DNA from: Rhizoclosmatium globosum
Taxonomy: Eukaryota; Chytridiomycota; Chytridiomycetes; Chytridiales; Chytriomycetaceae
DNA: 64,000 nt
NCBI GenBank assembly: GCA_002104985.1
Contig: MCGO01000103.1
Location: forward strand, 1 to 64,000
Direction: 5' to 3'
Positions 56,041 through 64,000 of this stretch are shown one piece after another; within the stretch, counting starts at the first letter, position 1, and every line of letters starts with the position of its first letter. The notes under the pieces were generated by a model, which saw only the letters and a program-made list of their open reading frames with translations, did not search any database and had not been told where the DNA came from. Position numbers and translations under genes: made by a program.

Positions 56041-56905
56041 CTGCAAGTTGTACATTGAATACATTCAGCAAAAAAGAAAACCACTCACCAACACCAACAA
56101 TTCCCGTTCCAGCTTCGTCTATGACTTTGGGACGCTATTAAAAGACGTTCAGTACTGTGAGGGACCTGTAGGTTGTAAATTGAGTAACTGCGAGCGGCGA
56201 GCGAAGAAGAAAGCAAATCACTCGCCAACATGAACTCTCCGACTCCCGGTTCCAACTTCGGCTGTGAGTTCAGTATGTTATTAATTGACGTTTTGTACTA
56301 CGAGAGAACTACAAGTCTTAATTTGAGTAAATGCGAGGGAATAAGCAAATCGCCCACCTCATTTTCCGACTCCAAGTTTCAACTGCGGCTATGAGTTCTG
56401 CAGGTTACTGAATGGCGTTGCGTACAACGAGGGCACTGAAAGTCGTAAATTCAATATACTTGGTCAAAAAAGCAAACCCCTAACTTGCAAATTGAGTAAA
56501 CGTCGCCTAAAAAGCAAACCACCACCAACTTCGCTTTCCAGCTTCCGGTATTAACACCGCCAATGAGTTTGATACGCTATTGAATGATACTACGCGTAAG
56601 AAAAAACCTGTAAGTCGTAAATTGAGTAAACCCAAAAAAACAAACCACTCACCAACACGAACTCTCCGACTCCCCGTCCATGAGTTTAGCACGCTATTAA
56701 ATGATGTTTTGTACTACGAGGGACCTGTAAATTGCAAATCGAATCAGCCACACCGAAAAACCAAACGACACACCAACACAACTCTCCGAGTTCAATATGT
56801 AAATTAACAATACGACGCGTAAGGAGATAGCTGCAAATCGTAAATTGAGTCAACGCGCCCGAAAAAGCAAACCAACTCACCAACCTCAACTCTCCAACTC
56901 CCCGT
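56041..56905 (-). repeat. Tandem exon-intron modules, copy B3
   Basis: Counterpart of 34432-35300 with intact splice consensus at the clean introns (for example 56608-56652). Confidence 0.65.
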
Positions 56906-57034
56906 TCAAACTCCGCCTATGAGTTCAGTACATTAATCACCATCCATCGTTACATCTCAACACTCCGTCCCTTCCCAAACACCACTAGCCTTCGGACGAT
57001 TCCTTCTTCTGCACGGATATCCACCATCTTTTTG

Positions 57035-58755
57035 TCAAGGTCTTGCTTTTGAGTAGAGATATCCGATTGTATGCGCACGAATTCGGTTCAGGTGTGGATA
57101 TAGGTGTGGTTTGGGAAATGGGGGAGTCGAGAGCAGATGCGTCTTTTGGGAGTGTGGTTTGGGGGTTTCTTTTGTGGTTATGTTGTCGACTATGACGGAG
57201 ACGTGAAGGGTCTTGTCCGTGGCAATTTGGGTTATGAGTATTGTTTTGTGGAGGGAGAAACCCAATACGTTTACGTGCAAGGGCATATAGAACAGGCTCG
57301 ATTGGTTTGGTGCTGCTTCAGGAGTGCCGTCAATTTCTGACGTTTGTGGGAAGGAAACAATGCAGGGAGCGTCGATACTGATGCGACTTGGAGGAGCTGT
57401 TTTTGATGAATGTGACTGCAGTGATTTTGTAATTGTTTTGAGGTTGCTTGCAGATGAATGGGTCGTTGACGTTGGTATTTGATGATGTGCAATTGAAGGG
57501 GGGACTGTAACTGAGATTGGTAAGGTTCGGGTTTCCTGTTTGCGTTCAGTACATTTCCCAAAACAAATACAAAGAGCTCACCTTGATTTTAAGGTAAAGG
57601 TTGTATAAAAGAGTTCAAACTAACTTGTCCATGATATACGCGTGTGCTGAAGCAGTGAATCAATATTCGTTGGATTGTGTCCTCATCTTGATCCAAGACG
57701 ACCGTGCCATATATACTTTCTGCACATGACTCCGACCGCGAAACCGAGTACTGAACCTCAGCCAATGCCACATCCATTTTAGAAACGTCGACTGCTTGAG
57801 TTTCTGATGAGGACTCCAACTCAAGCACCGTATCAACCTTCTCCGGCGCCACATCTACCTTCGCCTTCAACACCAGCAACCGCAACCTTCTCCTTTTTCC
57901 TCTTCTTCTTGTATTTTGTCTTCATTTCCCCTGCAGCCACTCCGACGTCAAGACTTCCAACATCATCAACCTCCGACCCATGATCTGTCATCGCGACTTC
58001 CCTCCTCTCCGTCACTTAAAACTAACGTCGTAGAACTTCCAGCGTTTGTTACAGTAGGCAAAGAAATTGGAGCATCGTTTCCAGCATTTGTGAACGACTG
58101 ATAGGAATGAAACTGAGACAGCTGTTCCGCAAGAACGCGTCGAATATTCGCGCCAAAGCCAGCGACAGAAATGAACGGAATATGTGATAGCTGTAAGGGT
58201 TTGATGTCTGGAAAGAATGATTGTTTGTGGAAGTAAGAAGAAGTTGTAGATGTCGATGTGTAGGTTGAGGTAAACCTCAAAATAGAAATTCCAGTTGACG
58301 TTGTTGATTTGATTGACCTGTTTGAGTTTGCGCGACGGTTGAAGTTGAAGTCGTATGCGAAACAGCCTCATACCGAAGAGGGCCGAGTTCCGAACACATA
58401 AATAGGTTTGTTTCGTCGCGTGGAATAGTAGATGGTTGAGGGTCAGGCATTGCTGCAGCAGGGTAGGCGGATGTAGTTTGAGGTGGATTTGTTGGGAAGG
58501 AATAGAGAGGCAGCGAAAGAATGGTTCCATGGAAACTTTAGAGGTAGCGCTGACAACGAGTACTCTGGCTCATCGTCCAAGGCTTTACAGCAGATGTTTG
58601 CACACCTTTTGCCCGGGGTGTCGCTGCGTCAAAGTCGTCTGGTTTGTCTGGTTTGTGGATTGGGTCGAGTTGTTCAGAGACTCCGCGAGAAGGAGGGCGT
58701 TGAAGTCTTCAGTCTTTGGTTGATTGTAGGTTGGTGGGGTTTGTGCTGTCGATGA
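57035..58755 (-). pseudogene. B-family body, copy B3
   Basis: Order as in B1. Clear segments are SHIPFISVAGFGANIRRVLA, QLSQFHSYQSFTNAGNDAPI, PTVTNAGSSTTLV, the KYKKKRKKEK patch and DVAPEKVDTVLELESSSETQ. The 11-base insertion near 57975 and a frame change near 57870 are shared with B2. Whether these are introns or lesions cannot be decided by eye. Confidence 0.4.
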
Positions 58756-59195
58756 GGGATTCGGGGAAGGGGAAGAGACAGCGACTCGGACAAAAGGGCT
58801 GGCCTGCTCACACCAATAACACCTTGAACTCTTCTCTGCCGACGAAAATCGGTTAGATGCTATTAAAAAAAGCGAAATTGTTCAAATGAAAGCAAAACTG
58901 AAGGGTTGAATGCTCCAGCTTCGTTTTGTTGGCAAGGAGAGTTGCCCACAAAGCCATCAATCAACCGATTCAGTACATCCTCCATATACGTTGCATTTAA
59001 GGGAAATATGAATGGCGGGGTACTCACTTTCTATAACGATTTCACGATTTCGAGTTGTGCGACGCCAACAGAGAGAGCTTTCAAGTATTTAATCCTGGAA
59101 CAAGACGACGTTTGCGCAACTTAAAAGCTTATGATATTGGTACATTGGAGCTTCGCGTAACGATAGAAGAAAGGAGAAAGAAGAATTGTAGAGTA

Positions 59196-59672
59196 CTAGA
59201 GAGAAGCACTAAAGAGGGGCAATTGGCATGCTGGAGAGGGGTATCTTATATATGGCCAGTTTCGAAATGTAGAACACAATCGATGTTGGATTTGAGTCAC
59301 AGGGAATAGACCATGGTGGATTGTTGAGGGTGGATTCAATGTCCACATAACCTCTTCATTCTCTTGCTGTTGGAACGAAAGCTCAGCGAGTGCGTCACGA
59401 GGAATAAACGGTGGATTTGCTCGGGGTAGATTCAAAAGGCTTTCTTCTCTCACTGTTGGAACGAAGGCTCAGTAATCTTGTCTTTCCCAGCGTGTCTCAC
59501 TCACCACTGCGTCGAATTCGTACACTCCGTGGTTGGTTGTGTTATGGTTGTCACGTAGTCTTTGATTCGATAATACGGCGACTCGGGATTCTTCTAAGGA
59601 GTGGAAGTATTGGTTAGACAGGTGTGTGAGGAGATACTCCGAGAGAGGCGGGGAAAGCTCAGTGTTTTCCAT
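59196..59672 (-). CDS. B-family N-terminal exon pair, intact
   Basis: The ATG at 59672 starts MENTELSPPLSEYLLTHLSN. Exon 1 (59501-59672) joins exon 2 (59196-59452) across a 48-bp intron (GTGAGA donor, TTACTGA branch-like site, CCAACAG acceptor), giving 142 residues. The joined part reads YEFDAVVMREESLLNLPRAN and continues FQQQENEEVMWTLNPPSTIH to FSASL and a stop. It lies upstream of the B body on the same strand and may be a separate small gene. Copies at 24265 and 37700 are damaged. No known domain. Confidence 0.45.
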
Positions 59673-60806
59673 CAGTACCCTTCAAGAGAGCCAAACACGC
59701 GAGACGAGTTCTCCAGTCAAGAGATCTTTTCTAAGAAGCACGGACGAACGGAATATGGTTACCTCTTCTGTCTCGAATTGTGTTTGACAGCCAGATTGCA
59801 CATAACCAAGGTGGGCATTGGTTCGAAGGGACTTGCTGAATTCACATCGGCGGGAAGAACGTATGTCCGTGGTGGGTTGTGAAGGTGGTGGCAGTTGCGA
59901 CAGGGTGGATGGAGTGTACTTTGCTATTTATTGTTTCCATCAACTGTTCAAAGAAGTCTCAACGTGAGAAGTAGCACGCGCACGAAAGGATGTAATGGAA
60001 ATGATGTGCTGTCCCCTTCTTTCATCCTTCAATTATCTCTGACGTTTAATTTAATCTGTTATACTTCTCTACGTGCAGCCACAATTTATCGAATACACAT
60101 TACTCATTCGTTCAATTTCATTGAAACACGAGGCATACGTTTTATTTATTTTGAGGAATATCCGCGAATCAATCGAATGAAAGGGAAGAAAGAAAGCTCG
60201 GACACGACACCACTCACCTCGCGAAACCACCAGCCAAACCACACCCAACAGAGATACAAACCTAATTACCATACCAGAATGCATTCAGCCAGTTGGGGGA
60301 CACTGACACGTGAGTCCTCCTTCATTCGCATCCAGTCATCCACCTACAACTATCTCATTCCGCGATTCCTAACCCTCCTTTCACTGCATTCTACTCACTT
60401 ATATCAACACATATGCATACATATGCTACAGCCAACCACGCCATCTCCTTGGAAGTCATTCGCTCCGCCACTCGATCAACCCAACTCTTATCCAACTGCA
60501 TTCCACATTCGAAACGCGCAACACGCATCAATTAAAGCTAGGAAGTTTCCATTGAATACTGAGCAGTTTCAAGGAATAATAACACGACCGCCATCTTTCC
60601 ATCACCAAAATTGCCTCGGCTCGGCCACTCAATACCTCAGTCTCTTTGAGTATCATCAACGTCTAAATCTTGAGCAACGTTCACAAATAACCTCACCGGC
60701 CAACGGTCCACGAATCGCGGTAATCTGCAACCAAAAATCTCGTAGCACTGCAACAGCAACTAAAACCATTAGAAATGTCAAATTCGATCCAAATCACATT
60801 TTGTAG

Positions 60807-61210
60807 AGTTGATTGCCGAGCGTTCTAGTATTGTTTTTACGAAATGCACTGCAGCGGAATCTATTTCAACATTCAATTACTCAACTGATTTTGATGATTT
60901 AGACGAAAGAAAGATCGTGAACGTAATTTACCGGCTACTCAATAATTTCGAATATTTGTACTGGTAATTAAATGTACTGCTATGAAGTTGATAGCATCGG
61001 AGCACGTTTGGATTCAAGGACTAGCACGAATGTCTTCGTTTTGGAAGAGGAACATGGTACCGTTGACTGTTCTTCCTTTGTCGTATTTGTTGTAAGGTAA
61101 GTTCAATTCGAGCCAAGTACTAGTAACACCTTTCTTGCAGTGGCGATGTGCTGACGGTTGGGTCAGTTGGACGGGAGGAAAATGGCACCGTTTCGTCGCT
61201 GAAGGCATAA
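60807..61210 (+). CDS. A-family exons with A3-specific block
   Basis: Exons 60807-60963, 60995-61096 and 61141-61210 join in frame, after a TTTGTAG acceptor, with introns of 31 and 44 bp. The product part reads LIAERSSIVFTKCTAAESIS, then DFDDLDERKIVNVIYRLLNN, then SRTSTNVFVLEEEHGTVDCS and SVGREENGTVSSLKA before TAA. The first exon is mostly missing from A1 and A2, where a deletion leaves only its first bases. The 31-bp intron is very short. Upstream exons back to the ATG at 60177 are not resolved. No domain recognised. Confidence 0.45.
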
Positions 61211-62882
61211 GCTCTCAGTAAGCAATTCATCTCCAATTGCAATGGACGCATTAGTGTTGGCCACTGGAAACAGTTGAGGTGTGGCTGCAGGGACTTCCAA
61301 AGCAATGTCAAAGTTCGAGTCGCATTCGAAGCTGTCGCCCGAAACTCCGGAACACAGTCAGTCAAGAATCCAGTTGAATCGAATCGTATCTGGAAGGAAA
61401 CTGCCACCGTTGCCTTTGGAGCTACGTCGTCGCGAATCACCAGTCGCTTTAACTTTGGAGATATCCACACCCCCGTCAAAAGAAACAAGTTGTTCCTGCT
61501 TCAAAAACCCCAATCAATCCCGTTGGACCTTGCAGAATGCACATGAATGGAGTGGTGGGATGCCGCGGTGGTGTGGACTCAATCAAAATTGGAAATTGGA
61601 GGCGATTCAAAGAACATACAAAACAGAAAACAAGTTCAGGCTGCATTAACTCCTGAAGAAAATTCAAACAAAAAGTCGAGGTGAATTCAGGTATATTGAT
61701 GACACTGTGATACTGATTATTGTTGATTAGGACTGCTACCCATCAATTCAAACTATATAAACAAACGTCAATCGACGTTGGTTTAAATGATACTACCAAA
61801 CGAAGCTTTTGATTCAGTAACGTTGATTGGTGCTTCAGATTCCCTCGCGTCCATCCCTTTCTTCAACCCCAAACGCTTCAATAGCACCGGATCAATGTAT
61901 TTTAGTCGATAGAAAGTCGGATGCACTTGATATTAGTCCACACCTTGCATCAATTATATCAGATTATCATCTGGATTGTATTCTGCTTCTTTAGCGACGT
62001 GCTGATGGCGTCCAAAGATTGATTCGTGCTATTATTTGAAACTCATGACCACCGTACAGCCTGAATTCCGGCATATGCGATATTGTACCAAGACGCTTCT
62101 TACGTACGATGCTTCTTCAAATGCCATTAGTTGCGCCAGTCGTGATAGTGCCGGTGATAGTGCCGGCAGGTTGGAATCCATCATGTTCTGTCAGAAGAGT
62201 CAATTACAAATCCGATCATCGATTGAAGTGTGTCTGGGTTGTGTCTCATCTCGTTGGTAATTTGAAAATTTTTTCTCCTCATTTTTATATGACCACTTCT
62301 TCCCAACTCACCAGATCATCGTATAACACGACCCGGACCTCCAATCAACTTCTCGTTTCCATCCCCTTTCCCTCCGACACCTACCGATTTGAATGATACC
62401 TGACTTCAGTCGATTCAGTCCATATTCCAGTTTGTTATGACACCCATCTTGGTCATAACAACCTGAAATGTATTCCAAATCGACCGACTTCAGCCCGGAA
62501 TCAATTCAATGGTTGGTGGAAGGAAGGAGAGAACGTCAATTGGGAATATGGCCGGGGTGGAGGACTGTGTCGTTTCAATTGTTCTCACTCCACCGGTCCT
62601 ACTCAAATTCACGCTTTTGCACGCAACTCACTTCGTATCGACTCTGTCCTCACATATCAATAATGCATAGGTAATGATTCACCTTGACCGTTTGCATTGA
62701 GTCTGCTCAATCTTTTGCTTCCATAGTGTACTCTTGCCGTAACGCTCCTCCATTTGCTGACAGTATGCTAGCTGGACGTACTTATTTTTCCCCAGAATTA
62801 AACAAAGCTATATCACGTGAAAGTTGGACAAAGGATTCGTGTTTCCTCCATCAATCTTTCCCTCATTAATCTTCCACCAAAA

Positions 62883-64000
62883 ATGCCAAACACAGCATCT
62901 GCTGAACGCCCAACTACAACCCCTTCCCTATTATCCAACAGGTGCAACGACCAACAAGCTATTTCTATGAGGTGATTGCTTCCATTATTTATCTGCATAA
63001 TCGAAGTCTCATGTTGTTCCAACCTTTAAGCTCCATCAACATCAACCCACATGAAGACACTCCCAAATTTGCGCCAAATGAGCATACAGTAGAACAAAGT
63101 TCGTTGATCAAAGACCATATTTTTGCATCGCTGTACGTTTTTTACATCCTGCTGTCACGTTGAACTTACACATATTATAATAAATAGGTCGGTTGCTTGT
63201 GAAACTCCAAATATTCCAGAACTGTTAATTGTTGAGCCGCAAATGAAGCCAGTGAGATATTCCGTTTGTGCAAGTTCGTCAGAGTCAGACCATACTACTT
63301 TATCTACAGGGTAAAGTTCTCTCTTTATTACGTTGTTACGTTATCAAGTTGACTCATACGTTTGAATAGATCTGTTGAGTGTGATGTCCCAAGAGTCCAA
63401 GAATCTGTTACTATCCCACCATTCGCAAAACCAACGGGATTTACGCCAGAAAAAATTTCTTCGAGCTCTGTTGAAGCCATTGTTACATCTCAATCCACTG
63501 CTAGTAACATGGAACCGAAAAGGTAAGCCAGTGATTATAACTAACATCTCAATCCATTACTAGTTTGCCCTACTCCACCCACCTTAGTAAAAAAATGAAA
63601 CCGAGAAGGTAAGCCAGTGATTATAACTACGGAACAATTTCTAACTTCTCGGTATAGAATCCTTAGCCCAGTTGAGCAGGATATTGCAGATCTCAAGAGA
63701 ATGATGTCCACTCAAGACTACCAGATCTCAGAATTAAGAGCCGAAAATGTAGAGATTCGCGCTGAAAATAGTGAGATGCGAGCCGAGAATGCAGACCTCC
63801 GAGCCCAGGCAATTAATGCCCAAATTGACTTCAATTTGCGTTTGGAAACCCAAGAATTACAAGTACAAGTCCTTGGTGCGAGAGTCGCTGAACTGACAGA
63901 GGAAACTGCGGCGTTGCAGGGTTGGAAGATTCAAGGTGAACGCCGACTGGTTGAAATTGAGCAGAACCATGCGATGGTGGCTGCAGCGGAGGAAATTTTG
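62883..64000 (+). CDS. Coiled-coil protein gene, intact copy A3 (3' cut by window)
   Basis: Same exon pattern as A1 shifted by 60306: 62883-62971, 63007-63132, 63188-63310, 63370-63522, 63564-63608 and 63658 onward. The coiled-coil exon is uninterrupted (NAQIDFNLRLETQELQVQVL), showing that A1 lost one base. By analogy to A1 the stop would lie about 25 bases past the window, giving about 301 residues. The N-terminal region is Ser/Thr/Pro-rich and the C-terminal 120 residues form a coiled coil with repeated RAEN units. Unknown function; dimerisation is likely from the heptads. Confidence 0.7.

Larger units (their letters stand above)
54700..60173 (-). repeat. Segmental duplication, copy B3
   Basis: The most complete B copy: 139-bp repeats, terminal exon, module array, full-length body and N-terminal exons, followed directly by A3 at 60174. 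It follows B1 with a steady offset of about 21609 in the 3' half and shares derived changes with B2 (for example GTATTTTGTCTTC near 57911). Confidence 0.85.
60174..64000 (+). repeat. Segmental duplication, copy A3
   Basis: Matches A1 from base 1 to the window end with a shift of 60173 that becomes about 60306 after an A3-only block of about 135 bases near 60834-60970. A3 lacks the two one-base deletions seen in A1 and is the best preserved copy. It runs off the window. Confidence 0.9.

Noticed and set aside
59895..60806. 303-codon plus-strand ORF
   Set aside because: It runs across the B/A intergenic strip and several predicted A introns, and the same DNA in A1 and A2 is closed in this frame. 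Probably chance.
1..64000. Complete retrotransposon or DNA transposon
   Set aside because: No reverse transcriptase, integrase, transposase or helicase motif was found in any frame I read, and no long terminal repeats bound the cassettes.
1..64000. tRNA, rRNA or telomeric repeats
   Set aside because: No cloverleaf with a convincing B box, no rRNA-like sequence and no tandem telomere hexamers were recognised by eye. A covariance scan would be needed to exclude them.

Overview
This window comes from a eukaryotic nuclear genome with very short spliceosomal introns, mostly about 30-60 bp. Many have GTGAGT or GTAAGT donors, GCTAAC-like branch sites and TAG/CAG acceptors, and several genes end near an AATAAA signal. 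The recognisable genes are a PNUTS-like PP1 subunit, two RRM proteins and a DNA polymerase delta relic. The compact introns suggest a fungus or a fungus-like opisthokont, but the sequence does not settle the lineage. I see no bacterial operon, CRISPR array or virus, and no complete transposon.

Layout. 1-3.7 kb: copy A1 of a plus-strand gene family ending in a coiled-coil gene. 4.2-5.3 kb: an acidic hypothetical protein (minus strand). 5.6-6.0 kb: two copies of a hairpin-rich 175-bp element. 6.1-6.7 kb: a G+C-rich exon. 6.9-9.6 kb: diverged copy B0 of a minus-strand family. 10.1-18.0 kb: a 207-bp satellite of 38 units. 18.2-19.2 kb: a TATA-driven, spliced transcription unit carrying a 126-bp triplication. 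19.3-20.4 kb: an RRM protein (minus). 20.4-26.7 kb: diverged B' plus A2. 27.3-27.7 kb: the polymerase delta relic. 28.6-30.5 kb: the PNUTS-like gene (minus). 30.8-38.9 kb: C1, B1 and an A remnant. 39.5-42.4 kb: a minus-strand putative tail-anchored protein and an RRM gene with a 430-residue V-D/E/K-P/S repeat tail. 42.6-48.6 kb: a 141-bp triplication and a 186-207-bp array of about 27 units. 48.6-64.0 kb: B2, C2, B3 and A3.

The dominant structure is a composite cassette in several copies. It has a minus-strand multi-exon gene family (B), a shared intergenic strip, and a divergent plus-strand family (A, or its distant relative C). B1, B2 and B3 are nearly identical, while B0 and B' are old. 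Inside each B copy is a tandem array of small exon-intron modules, so introns were multiplied along with exons. Many copies carry frame-breaking indels, so much of this looks like decaying segmental duplication around a few single-copy housekeeping genes. I do not recognise the A, B or C protein families. Calls on them rest on conserved splice sites, open frames and conservation between copies.
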